34,891 nt of DNA from Caecitellus pseudoparvulus (lineage: Eukaryota; Bigyra: Bicosoecida): positions 1 through 34,891 of the forward strand of contig CBFFRQ010000107.1 of assembly GCA_965644315.1 (NCBI GenBank), in the 5' to 3' direction. Shown here in pieces: positions 8,401-19,285 of this stretch; the first letter of the stretch is position 1; each line of letters starts with the position of its first letter. Below the pieces are notes generated by a model that saw only the letters and a program-made list of their open reading frames with translations, searched no databases and was not told the origin of the DNA. Both the position numbers and the translations under genes were made by a program.

Positions 8401-10424
8401 ACGAAACGGCATCGGGCAGCATGAATCTGCTCGTGTGCGAGAACGCCCCTCCGCCGCGCACCTGCACCCGCACAGGGATAGCCCGGATTTCTTCGTACGC
8501 AGCCAGTGCGGCCACGTCTGTCGCACCTGACGCACCTTCTGCCACAGATGCAGTGATGCGCACCAGGATTGTTGCCGCAAGCTCTCCGCTACCGCACAAA
8601 AGTCCAAGTGGTGGCCGAGGCCCAAGACACAGCTCGCCTCCATGCACGACGCTGACTGACACCACCAGTTGCCCAGTGGAAGCAGGCAGCAAGAGCTCAT
8701 CCTTCGTCGTGGTTGTCTGCAGCCATGCGGCTGTGGACGAGGTGCCCTGCGACGGAACCACTTGCACGTGTAGATCAGCAAAGGAAGCCAACGTCTGCAG
8801 GGTGGCAATGCCGGAGGCGTCCTTGCTTGGCGCCACTGTCAGCGACACGGTGCCAGGAACTACAGAAAGTAGCGTGGAGCGCATGGTCACCGGCAGCGCA
8901 TGATCAAGCTGCCCAGCTTTGGACATGGCATCGTACTCGTTCGTGCGCAAGCGCAGGGTGCTCGAAAAAAGCCCGCTGACAGCTGCACCCGGAGACACCA
9001 GCCACACTGTGAGGAGCACGCGCTCACCCACGCCAAGAGACCCTTGCAGCACTCCCGACTCTTCTCGAAGGGAGCCGACGGAAACTACGCCCTGCTCACT
9101 GGCAAGCACGGAAGCAATGTCGGAGCCGGTGCCTCCAGCATGACCACATACACCTGCTGGGGTACACACAGCGAGCCATGGTGCCAATGTAGCGTCCGCG
9201 TGGTCAAGTGTCCAGGTCAGGGTGCCAGACCCAACGTTTCGCAGAAGCAGCTGTTGGGTGCTGTTGCCGCCTGGGATGACATTGCGCTCCACCACGCGAG
9301 GCCGTATGTCCGAGATCGGCGCGATGACCCGCAATGCGACCTGCACAATGACAGGCAAAAGGTCGGCCACCCGAAGTCGCCCAGGTGCCCAGCCGGCCGC
9401 TTCGTTTGAAGCCGTCGAGTTTGCCTGGAAGGTAACAGTGGCCCGGTGCAGGCCAGGAGGCAGGTTCGCAGACCTCATGGTCAAGATGACTCCTTGCTGG
9501 CCCTGGTTTGCGGGGAGTCGAGCCTTCTGGGATGCAGACAGGGTCAGCCAGCCCTGCTGTTGGCCCCGAAAGGATACCTGTGCGTCCCATTGCACGTGTT
9601 CGGCACTGGACACGATGACAGCTCGAGACTTTGCATCAGACTGGCCGTTGAGTTCGGAAGCAGCGGCCACTTCCACAGGGAATGCGGTGAGGAACGGCAG
9701 GGGCTGGGGAGTAACGCTGGCGGTGGACGAGGGGGAGGCACCGGGTGACTTCGTTGGCTGGGCGGATGCACTGCTGGATGCCGTTGGCGTTGGTGTCCTG
9801 CTGCTCGACGGGCGCTCGAGGCGGCGACCTGGACGGGGCGATGGAAGGCAGTGGCGCTGAGCTTTGAGCCAAGTCGACCACCTTCACGTGCATGACTGCT
9901 GTCGCATTCAAGCCGACGACGCCACGGACGTGAACCACAAGGTCAAATGCTCCCGAATTCTGAGTCGACTCCAAGTACGCGCTGGGGAGTCGTGGCAGCC
10001 CATCAACTACGGCAAGCCCAGGCTGCAAGGAAAGGGAGACGACCTAGCGTGGAAATGTAGACGCAAAGGTTCGAGTCACACTCCACCACTCAGTCGAGGG
10101 CAGACAAGGACCCCAAGCCGCTAGTCTTGCATCGATGCACGACACGCTCAAAACAGCAAGTGTCGCAGCAGATCCGATGTCTGCTGCGCCAGACAGAAAC
10201 AGGGGAGCGCCAACACTGGTCCCTGTCCGAGCACCGACCAACAGCACCGCTGGATCGTGCAGTGCTGCAACGATGGTGCCCCCATCGCAAGCCACTTCCT
10301 GCTGCGCAGTCGAGGATAGCCACTCGAGCGGCCTTGAAGACGGAGTCGCACTGCGAGTTGCTGTCACTGATGGCGTCACAGAGGGGGAGTTGCAGGGTGT
10401 GGATGCAGCTGGTGCTGAGGGCAT
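5450..10424 (-). CDS. Large GCC2/GCC3 cysteine-rich multi-pass receptor-like protein
   Basis: The main frame (5450-9676 and upstream) encodes over 1,400 residues. First come beta-rich extracellular modules. A cysteine-rich GCC2/GCC3-type region (about 7990-7380) follows, with CPPGTIRANVENQ, CTQCPGGTF and CAAGQFRPRPGFWC. The C-terminal part (about 7370-5700) has eight or nine hydrophobic segments split by a long acidic cytosolic loop (about 6950-6540). This layout is common in protist proteins annotated as ephrin-receptor-like or TRP-like; no kinase domain is seen. Upstream, a second frame (about 10424-9820, Ser/Thr/Pro linkers and one beta domain) joins it only through a one-base shift near 9820. 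A TAG at 10042-10044 may lie in a 57-base phase-0 intron with acceptor CCCTTTCCTTGCAG. The ATG at 10424 gives no signal peptide, so an upstream exon is likely; the frame stays open to 10685. Role inferred: surface sensor or adhesion protein. Confidence 0.75.
10025..10081 (-). other. Candidate 57-base intron in the GCC2/GCC3 gene
   Basis: The segment starts GTGACT and ends in a pyrimidine-rich acceptor CCCTTTCCTTGCAG. Removing it keeps the frame (phase 0 on both sides) and eliminates the in-frame TAG at 10042-10044. It is shorter than the 72-79-base introns elsewhere in the window. A genuine nonsense mutation is the alternative. Confidence 0.4.
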
Positions 10425-10719
10425 GGCGACGCACGCTGTGGCATCGTGGGATGGGAGCGGAAGACTGCCGCGAGCATGCTGAGGGATACGGCATGCTACG
10501 CATGCACCCTTGTGCAGCGCCTGTGGGAGGCGCGCCAACCTGCGCTGAGCGGCGCAGCTGCCGTCAGGGGCAGTGGCAGAACGCTCCCAGGCCCACGAAG
10601 CGGCAGCAACACCAACACCTCTCGCAAAGCACTCCCTCGTCCATGCCGTCAAGCAAAGAGGGGGTGGAACCCTAGACCAGTGCAACTCATGCCATGGTCA
10701 TTCAGCATTGGGCCCCTCA

Positions 10720-10983
10720 TCCACCGCCAGCAGCTTGGTCAGCGACCAGTCCGCACTGCGAGTAGGCCAAGACAACAGCAGCGGCGAGCTTCACCGGCAG
10801 CAGCGGGGCCAGGGTGCAACGCCAGCCTTCCACTTCACATTCAACAATGTTGCAAAGGCATTGACGTGCCAATCACGGCAGCCGCCCCACCTCGCGTCAG
10901 GCTCACAAATATCTCCCGTGCAAGAAACTGCACCTACATCCGATTTCCGCAGCTCAGCTGCCTGCACTGCACAGCCCCCTGGC
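10720..10983 (-). promoter_or_regulatory. Upstream region paralogous to 30520-30785
   Basis: A 44-base block at 10940-10983 matches 30742-30785 at 38 of 44 positions without gaps. Weaker similarity continues through about 10720-10830 against 30520-30630, including shared CTTGGTCAG and CAGCGGCGA strings. Both copies lie a few hundred bases upstream of minus-strand genes. Reading leftwards, this copy can encode LLPVKLAAAVVLAYSQCG, which resembles a signal peptide but lacks the ATG present in the other copy. It could be a duplicated promoter, or a promoter plus first exon. Confidence 0.5.
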
Positions 10984-11235
10984 CCTTTTCGCGGATAAAT
11001 ATCAGAAATGCAGATCTCTGACCATTTTCTACTGCGCTGAGACTTCGTGCTCGCCGTCCTGTTGTCCCAGCTCTCGGGCTCTCGTTTCCAGGCTTCACTA
11101 CATTGTTGACTGGTTCTCCCAACAGCAGCGTCAGCTGTTGCGAGCCGCTGCCCACAAGATCATGGCTGATCAAGAGCGACGACAGCAATAAAATGTGTAT
11201 ACAGCCTGGATAGATGTCGGAACTGCAAGAATTAT

Positions 11236-11965
11236 TTGTTTGGTGGGCACTTGCGGCGGCACGGCCTCAATCTGGTGAGACAACGCTCGCCCCTGGTTCG
11301 CCACACGATGCACTGCATGCCTCGAAAGCTGCCCGGAAGGGTAAAGCTTTTGCAACAGTCCCCTATCTACTTGTTCTTGCTTGGCCCGAAGCTTGCATTA
11401 ACAATGTCAAAGGCTGCTCTCCCAACGCTGGAGCCACTCCTCGTCCGCCGAACTTTGATACAAAGAAATGCACATGAAGCAGAGCTTGCGTTTGAAACAC
11501 GCACACACGTTGTCCCAGGGCCCACTGCAAGCTGTTGAGGCACTGGAGGCATTTGCTGGGCCCTTGCGGCAATTGTTGGTTCTGAATTCTGGGGGTGCCG
11601 CAGACGGCAAAAGATTCTACTGGCCCCACGAGGTGGTCGCCGCACCTCCCGGATGGACGAAAGTCCTGAAAATGTGCATTCGGCACTGTGGGGCCGTGTT
11701 TGATCACGTGGTAGAACCTCACCTTCAGGGTGCAGGCGTGGAATGCGGGCAGCCCGCCGCGGACCACGCGCGGCGAGCCCGCTACACGGCCGCCACGCCT
11801 GCCGCCTGGACCATGCCGAGCAACCTCGCTCCTGGACGAGGTGGATCGGAAGAGGAGCAGGTATGGGGTGGATGTGGAAAACATGTGACCAGTATTGCAT
11901 TACTTCTTTTCTTGGGCTGGCACGGGGACTTCCAGGGACTTCATTTCTGGAGGAAGGAACCCTAG
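11236..11965 (+). CDS. Candidate small plus-strand gene, function unknown
   Basis: Two overlapping plus frames read like one protein. The first (from 11236) is Arg-rich at its start and contains ALPTLEPLLVRRTLIQRNAH. The second (from about 11512 to the TAG at 11963-11965) contains LQAVEALEAFAGPLRQLLVL and GKRFYWPHEVVAAPPGWTKV. They join through a one-base shift near 11512, or through a possible 76-base intron ending TTGTCCCAG. A 72-base phase-0 intron (GTAAAG to TCAAAG, 11341-11412) is also possible in the first frame. The Arg-rich start would suit mitochondrial import. The end overlaps the 3' end of the convergent Crinkler-type gene by 66 bases. No family is recognised and the model is tentative. 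Confidence 0.35.
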
Positions 11966-14900
11966 CTCAAACACTCCGTAGAAGCCTGGGATTGTCGCCA
12001 CCTCAGGTGAGTGACTGCCCTCGTCTATTGGCTGTGGTGTGCAGTAGATGAAGAAGAACTCAACATCACTGCTTTCCTGGATGGTTGCCGCAAGCGGAAG
12101 GTTCTCCAACTCCTCCTTCCCTTCGGCTGCCCCTGCTCCGCTCTCAATGACCTCCACAGCAACTGCGCTCTCGTCTGCATGTTCACCTTCTAGGCTTTCA
12201 CTGGTTGCCACTTCAAGAGTTCCAATATCATCATCCTCTTCATCAGCATCTATCTGTGTTTGCAGCAACCGAGCAGCATTGGCAAGAGCGTTGCTTCGCG
12301 ATGTGCCGGACAACACTTGTGGCTCCATGATAAGCTCCTCGAACTTCTTCTTCGAATTGCACTGAACTGTGCAGTTGAGATCGATGGGCACGCCAAACGT
12401 CCACAGGATGGCGTTCGCCATTGTGGTTTTCTTCCGACCCCCAAGATTCGACTTCCTAAACTTCATCTGTGACCCTTCGACTTCCGTGAAGTATTTGACG
12501 TTGCAAGCGAGGTTCGCGATGTCTCTGAGGGATTTTGGCAGTACAACCTCGCCCGTCGAAAGCGAATCATTGAAAGAAACAGCAAGATTCTTCAATATAC
12601 GGCTCTGCCCATGAGTTTCCAGGGAAGACACGGTGGTTTCAATGAAAGCCACCTGCAGCTTTGCTCGATTGTGTTCCGCCCCTGGAGTTGGCAAAGATGG
12701 GCGTCGGAAAACAACAAAGTCGACAGCCGGAAAGCTGTGGGGTGTGCGTACCACATGTACACTCTCAGGCTTCATGGTCTGCACGGCATACACATCAGCG
12801 GCTGAAAACCCGGCGCCCTCAGCTGTTTCCGTCGTTTGGGCTTTGGAAAATTCGTTGGTACCCTTGGTGTAGAAGTAGCTTCGAAGCATTTCAACAGGCT
12901 CTCTGTCTGCTGACTTTGACAGCGATGTGTAGTCGGAGCCAAACATGCCCATCTCCAGCAGACTTGCCACAGTGTGTTCAAAGTGCGTGCCACCACCAAG
13001 GTGGGCCACTCCATTCAGCAGTCTGTCCCAAGCATCCTTTGTTGCCTGGTCAGTGGTTGGCCCGGCAATTTCTCGGTGGCGCCTCAGCAGCGCCCTTATG
13101 AAAGCATGCCTTGCTATGTGAGATGCGAAGTCCACGTTCCCGTGCAACTTGAAGATGTTCGGGTTGACCCTCGAGAGGATCGACGCCGCAGCCATGGAGT
13201 GATCCAGGAACATGGCCACGCCTGGCTTATTGTCCAGCAGATCTTCCGCTGTCAAACTTTGGAATTTTTCTAGACACCGCCCTTCCATCCCACCCCTTGC
13301 CTCTACCCACGCTTCCCACACAGCCAAGGAGAACGAGTTGGGACCAACAACCGTGCTTGACTTCACGAATTCCGCAGCATGGCTCAGCGGACGAGCGACG
13401 CCATCAACAGACTCAATGAAGTCCTTCAGCAGCTTCAAATTGCTCTTCGTGCGCAGGTCTTCCATTGCCTGTGGGGGCAGCTGAAGGGAGCAATCGTGGC
13501 CTGCTGGCATGTCTGCAACAACGTCCACCTCCTTGGTCCACCCGAGAGAGTTCTTGCCATCCTTTGGCCCCAACATGAGCCGGAGCGCAAGCTCGGGCCT
13601 CATGCGTTCCATCTCAAAGAAGGGATGGAACATGTCGTTGGAAGTCTTGATTTCAAACAGCTTTTCCACGGGCTCGTAGACCTTCTTCTGAAAGAGGCTT
13701 GCGTGAAAATCAGGCGAGAATGCGAAGACTTTACTCGAGCCCTCTGTCCACTTGAACAACTCCTTCAGTTGGTACCACCACTGGGCATGCTGGCTGTCTT
13801 CTTCAGCAGGCTGGCCTTCACTGCCGGACATTGCTTCGCGACGGAGCAGCTCGCCTTGCACACTGTTGGCTTCGTCAATGATGAGCAAGCTAGGGGTGGG
13901 AAAGTCCCCCTCTTGTTTGCCGTTGTGATGGAACACTGAGCCACCACGAATCATCGTGCGTTCCAGGGCTTCGTATGCGTCAGCACCATAAAGGCCAATC
14001 GACGCCATGTCTTGGCACAACTCAGGCTTCTTGAGACTTTTGGCGCAGGACAGCGCAAGCCCGCCTTCCATCAGACTGCGCGCTCGCTTTTTGAACGTTT
14101 CTGTGCCTGGCACCAACACTTCTGACTTGGGCAAGTACATCACATCGCCGCCTGCGCCAAGGCCCAACATTAACGCCAACGCTCGCATTGACGCAGATTT
14201 GCCAGTTCCGTGAGAGGCTGTTGTCATGACCCCAAGTTGAGTTCCAAAGCAAGTTTTGGTGGCCTTCTCAAACAGCTTCACTCGCCCACGAGTCAGGACA
14301 TACGTCGTCACGGATAGGTCCTTACGCAGCATAGTCGAAGGTGATTCAGGGCGGATGCCGTACGTTGTTGGTCGCAAGCCTTGCAGAGACAAGTCTCCAA
14401 AGGGAACCTCTGTCAAGCCTGTCTTGTCGTGTCCAAACAGAAACGGCTGACCATTCCAAATAGGCAAGCGGAGAACCACAGCCTCCAAAATGCCGTCCAT
14501 GAAGATGGGAGAGCACCCTGTCGTCCACTCGATGCCCTTTTCGCCTTCTTCGGCATTCGGAAGGCACTTCTCCTCGGCGAGCCCTGTCATCAGCGCTTTG
14601 AAAACGTCCCACACTGTCGCCTTTTTTCGTCGGAAGGCATCCCCGGCCTCGAGCATCCAGCCGAAGTTGTCCACCAAGACATCCAAAGTTGCTTCGTCTG
14701 TGTTGAGGAGTCTCTGGATGAACTGCTTATCCACAACACCCGCATCTTCGAGCTGCTTCTTGGCCGCGTCTTCGCCTCGCCTCTTCAACAGCAGCAATGC
14801 ACGGAGTGGCACGGCCAAGTTCACAACTCCCAGCGCCCGAGCTTGGCTGTTGAACCACGCAGTGCGAACAGCCAGTCCAAGCGTTGCCTTGAAGTCGGCC

Positions 14901-15966
14901 ACCATGCTTGCGGAGACATGCTCCGGCAGCTCCTTGTCACAATATTTGTCAATGTCACACTTGGCCAGTGAGCCCACAGAGTGTGAGCAGACGCTCTTCA
15001 GAACCTTGACTCTATCCTCCGCCTTAGTAGTACCCTGCATCATCTTCATGGAGACCCTCACGACTCCACAACGCTTGAGGATTTCCCACAGCTCGTCTCC
15101 AGCACTTTTCTGAATAATCAAAAGCCAGAAGCCACTATAATGCGCAAGGAAGGTGAACACAAAGCGGAAAGTGTTCAACTCACCTTGCATGTCAACACTT
15201 CACTCTTGATGGCTTCCTGTGCTTCCATCTTCGCCAGCTTGGTTTCGATATCCAACAGTTTGGCCTTCGCGTCGCTCAAGTATGTCGGTAACTTCTCCGC
15301 CCACACTTGAGCAACGCGGTTCTCGAACTGCACCCCAATCGAGCTAATAAGTTCACCTTCGTGAGCCAGTTTCAAGCTGACGTCAATTGGCATGACAAAA
15401 ATGGAAGCAAGGAAACTATTTTGTTTTTCGGTACTTTTCTCCTCGAATCGAATCCCAAAATCAACTTGAGCTATGAAGCCGCTGGAGACGAGGGCTTGCA
15501 CCACGTTTACGTCGGGAGGTGCCTGCGAAGAAGGCCAGACAAAGTGCAGGACACGATGCCTCGCGCAGGCGTACCTCAAGGGCAAGCTACGTACCTTCAG
15601 CTTCTTGAGGGCAGAAAGGGCTATTTCCAATGGAACCTCTCCTTCTGCTTGCTCAAGCTCAGCCAAAGCCACAAGCAACTTCTCCCTCTTCTTCTGCGGA
15701 AACTTTTCCCACCATTTCGTGCTCCGAAGCTCTTCGCTGGCCTCCCGAGGCTCCGCCGCCGCAGCACCAGGCTCAGCCGCCGCAGCACCAGCTACAGACG
15801 AAGTGTGGCGCAACAGGCTGGGTGCCTGGGGCGGCTTGGGTGCGCGCGGTGGAGGCCAGAGGACTGAAGCAGCAGCAAATTCCGCCCCAACACTGCGCAA
15901 CGCCAACACAGGCCGCAGTGGCACCCCCAGGAAACGAGACAGGGTCGACGCAGCCTTCAAGCTCAT
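11900..15966 (-). CDS. Crinkler/RHS-type protein 1: P-loop NTPase plus REase-like domain
   Basis: Three exons (15966-15595, 15522-15184, 15109-11900) joined at phase 0 give 1,306 residues. The N-terminus (MSLKAASTLSRFLGVPLRP) is Arg-rich without early acids, like a mitochondrial presequence. A charged helical region follows. The NTPase core has Walker A SHGTGKSAS (about residues 535-543) and Walker B LLIIDEANS (about 645-653). The C-terminal part carries FPAVDFVVF and VAFIETTVSS (D1034 and E1061), a D...ExT variant of the D...ExK nuclease core, then LRDIA. The order NTPase then REase-like nuclease is that described for Crinkler and trypanosome RHS proteins, which are thought to derive from transposon-associated modules. 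Threonine in place of the catalytic lysine leaves activity uncertain. The role is inferred to be an intracellular or secreted effector. No oomycete-type LxLFLAK signal is seen. Stop TAA. Confidence 0.75.
15110..15183 (-). other. 74-base intron in Crinkler-type gene 1
   Basis: Donor AAG|GTGAGT and acceptor TTGATTATTCAG|AAAAG bound a phase-0 intron that joins two different frames exactly. Without it the exon-2 frame stops two codons into the intron. Confidence 0.85.
15523..15594 (-). other. 72-base intron in Crinkler-type gene 1
   Basis: Donor AAG|GTACGT and acceptor CTTCTTCGCAG|GCACC flank a phase-0 segment of exactly 24 codons without stops. Frame retention alone would not reveal it. Both splice sites match those used in the sister gene, so it is probably removed. 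Confidence 0.7.
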
Positions 15967-16648
15967 GGTGCCTTGCCTCGATGCTCAGGCGCTGCAGATG
16001 CTGACTATGCACGCTCACTACTCAAGGCTGCGCTGGTGCGGAAATGTGCGCAAGTCCACACAACGTAGAGCTGCACGAAGCTCTGAGGTGAGGCAAGCTT
16101 GAGCACGATGTGCCGGATGAACAGCACACGCCCTGCATCTTCTCGTGTTCATGGACCAGTCTTGATTTTTTCTTCTGCGTACAGTCGCGCAGCTTCGGCG
16201 AAATGCACGAAATGCCGCTTTTTGAGGTACGCGAATGATGCAAAAACATGTCTCAAGCAGCTGAAACTGGAGAACCAACGACAGAACAATGAGGAACCAG
16301 CGGCAGCTGCACCAGCAGGCGAGCCTGCCAATACGCTCCATGACATTCCATCAACTACTTTTTGGTTGCCCGCTCCTCCCACCTCCCGTACAGAGCCAAA
16401 GTAGGATCGCATCTTACCTGCAAGCGACCCAGTGGCAAACAGCACTGAGGCCATCCACGAATCCATCAATATGATGTGCAAAGTCTTCCAAATGTGACCT
16501 TCAACAGTCACTTCAATGTGCAGCTAGCCTTCGTGCCACGCGCTGTGGGCTTCCTGCGAGCAAGGTGTACCTCGCCGCGCCCAGATTCCCAGGCAAGCTG
16601 CGAATTCAGCACGATCACCAGACCACAACTCAGCAGAATCTGTCTCCT
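15967..16648. other. Intergenic region with one weak minus-strand frame
   Basis: This 680-base stretch separates Crinkler-type gene 1 from the degenerate fibronectin/GCC gene. A 120-codon minus-strand frame (16149-16511) contains LKKRHFVHFAEAARLYAEEK, which looks protein-like. No family is recognised and no clear start context supports it. The rest shows nothing recognisable apart from the presumed promoter of Crinkler-type gene 1. Confidence 0.35.
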
Positions 16649-19134
16649 TCATAAAACAGTTGTTGGAGACATCCGAGTTTTCTGTGCCCATTCAGCGCCT
16701 GCGATCCCTGACTGGGCATCCCACGGTGCGTCAGCTGTGAAGGTGGGGCCTGTGGCCTGCGTGAACGCCGCAGCGGCCAGAGACCCCTCGCTGAGCTGGG
16801 TGCCTTGGGCTGGCACGAATGCCAGCTGCCCTTCCACGGTAGAAGGCGCTTCTCCAAGGACGGACGCAGCAAGGGTGTGCACCGCACGGGCCAGAGCAGG
16901 CTGGTTGTGCACTGTGCCCTGCCAAACGCCATCTGCATCCAGGGTGCTGCTCGCCGCCAGCGCTATGGACAGCGGCTGCTGCACTGGCGCACTCCAAGCT
17001 GCGTCCACAGTCACACCCACGCTGGAGGCGACACTTGTCCAGCCGTCACTGGACTGCACGTGGAGGTTGGGGAACACTTGTGAGCCACTGGCGAGGTTCA
17101 AGCCAGACACGAGCAGCTCGCCTTGCAGGGCCTGCAGCTGGTCCAGTGGCACTGGCTGTGCGCCTCGCAAGTCTCGCAAGCCTGGCTGGGAGCCGAGGGA
17201 GATCTGCACAGAGTGAACAGGAGCCTGGGAAGCCACGGCCCACTGCACAGCCACGGCAGTTGTGTTCTGCTGGAAGCAACACAGCTCGCCTGCACTGCCG
17301 CTGGCAGTCAGCGGCACGGGTGCAATGGAACCTGAGAAGGCGGCCTCTTGCCCGATGAAGATGCTTCCACTGCCCGTGTTGGCAACGTTCCCAGCGCTGT
17401 CCGTCGCCCTCACCGACAAGGTCAACGCTTCCTGCCCGCCGCCCAGGGGCAAGGACAGGGTTGTGGCGGACAGTGAGGCGTTTGTGTCCAGCACAGCTGC
17501 AGGCGGAAGCGACACCTTTTGTGCCGTGCCCAGAGCAGTCCACCACAGTACTGCAGCTCCAGAAGAGGCGTTCACAACAGACACCTCGTACGTCAGGGAG
17601 CCTGCAGTCGCCACGGCGTCGCGCCACCGCCAACAGGCGTGCACTGGCGCCCCGACTGGCAGGAACAGATTCTCGACAGGCGGTGTGGACCCCGCATGCC
17701 CCCTGCAGGCAGCACACACTGACAGCCATGTGGGCACAGGAGCTGCCGTGTCCACCACAATGCCGTCTGTGAAGGCGTACGTCTGCAAGCCAGCGGCACT
17801 GGTCAGCATGACTGTTCCGTACAGCACGTCGCCCTGGCTTGGAGCAGAGCTGGGCACAGCAGAATACGTGTCTGAAGCCAGACCAGGGTGCGCATGCACG
17901 ACTGTCTGTGACGCTGCCACGACGTCCTCTGCACCGGGGCTGGTGCCCCACATGCACTGCACGTGCTCCAAGCCAGATTCGGCATCCGCTGCACCCTCCC
18001 ACGCCAGCGCTATGAAATCTGCAGATGCCGTGGATGCTGCGTCGAAGGATGCAGCCAGTTCATCGCCATCCAGGGGCGCCTGCAGCGAATCCCACACCCG
18101 CAGCAGTGTGGGGCCAGTGGCGTCCACTGCACCCGTGCGAGCAGTGCTGGTGGTGTACTCGCCAGCGCCATTTGCGACAGTGAGGGAGAAGTAGGCTCGC
18201 TACCTGTGCACAATGTTGGAGGCCAGGAATGTGTCGAGGGAGTCCACAGGCACAGCGGCAGGGGGCGCAAGCTGTGTGCCGCCTTGGGAAGTGCCAGCTG
18301 ACACGACCACCACAGCCAGGCCGCTTTCGGCATCTGCAGCGGCAACAAACGTCAGTGCAAAAGCGCCTGCTGCTCCAGACATGGAGGGTGCGCAAGGAGT
18401 GCAGTCAGTGATGGAGGCGCCGTGGGTGGCCTTGTACGTGCCAAGGGGGGGCACAGGCGCCACTGGCCGCCTCTCGGTACGTGCCTGGGGCACACTGCAG
18501 GGCTGGGGCATCTGAAGACATAGGCGGGCTGGGGGAGACACTCCCAATGGCACCCGAGTTGCAGGCATCACAGAGGGCGGGGTCGCTGCCCAGCACTTGC
18601 TTGCAGGCGGGCACGGCACAGGGCTCGCAAGCCTTGCTCGTCGCGTTCAGCACGGAGCCCGGTCCACACTGGCACACGCCGCCGCCGTGCGTGAAGTCTG
18701 GCACAAATGCAGCATTGGGGTCGGCACAGGCGCACGTGCTGCGCCCCGCAGGATCCCCGATCCCGAACGCTGTCAGCAACAGGGTCTGTGCACTCGCGCC
18801 AGCCAGGGAAGGCAGCGTCTCATCACAGGCAAAGCCGTCCGAGGAGGCCACGCTGGCGTGTCCTGCTTGTTCGTGGCACGAACACTGGTAAACACGGTGC
18901 TCCCAGGGGTCAACACCAGGCCTGTCGTAGCCCATGCCGTGCGTTGCGCCACGACTGACCAGAGCATGACGTCATCCAGTCCTGCGGCGCTGCCCAGCGC
19001 AACCTCGTCCGTTGCGATGCCAGTGGGGGCCACGAAGGAGTCCCAGTTCGCAGCTGCCTGACTGCAGTAGGCGGAAACGTCCACGGCACCGCCCAGTCGA
19101 GCGCCGTCGCGCACGATGCTGGCAGTGGCGCTGG
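16649..19134 (-). pseudogene. Degenerate fibronectin/GCC-like surface protein gene cut by a transposon
   Basis: Three minus frames read as one protein. They contain repeated modules typical of large protist surface proteins: DAESGL..V....GTS.GG pairs, a VRATN.AG....S..G motif, Cys-rich GCC-like segments (CQCGPGSVLNATSKACEPC, CAPGTYREAASGAC) and VDATGPTLLRVWDS-type domain ends. One shift near 18880 separates VRATN from AGHASV. A second lies at the G7 run at 18447-18453. A TAG at 18200-18202 interrupts the last frame just before a perfect domain motif (YFSLTVANGAG). The 5' part is missing because the transposon begins at 19135-19139. It ends in TGA at 16649 with no membrane anchor. It may be a true pseudogene, or a gene with assembly errors plus a real insertion. 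Confidence 0.65.
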
Positions 19135-19162
19135 CATGGCAATATACTGGAAATGGGCAAAA
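19134..19162 (+). repeat. Left terminal inverted repeat of the transposon
   Basis: Inverted match to 24150-24178 with a single mismatch (19140 against 24172). The first few bases overlap the candidate CATG target duplication. Confidence 0.9.
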
Positions 19163-19285
19163 CATTCTCGCACCACCTCCAGTATTTTCGCTGACAGGGC
19201 GCAATTTTGGCATCCCATAGAGGATATTTGCAGGCTTTGATTTGTTGTTTGGGCTGCCACCAGCCCCACAGGCGCTGTTTTTGGC

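Noticed and set aside
9791-9825. A 31-base GT-AG intron that would repair the linker frameshift of the GCC2/GCC3 gene
   Set aside because: It is far shorter than the 72-79-base introns of the window and lacks a pyrimidine tract. A one-base error is more likely.
10042-18202. TAG codon reassignment, suggested by two in-frame TAGs and intact genes ending in TGA or TAA
   Set aside because: Long intact frames totalling several thousand codons contain no internal TAG, which would be expected if TAG were a common sense codon. Splicing or mutation explains both cases better.
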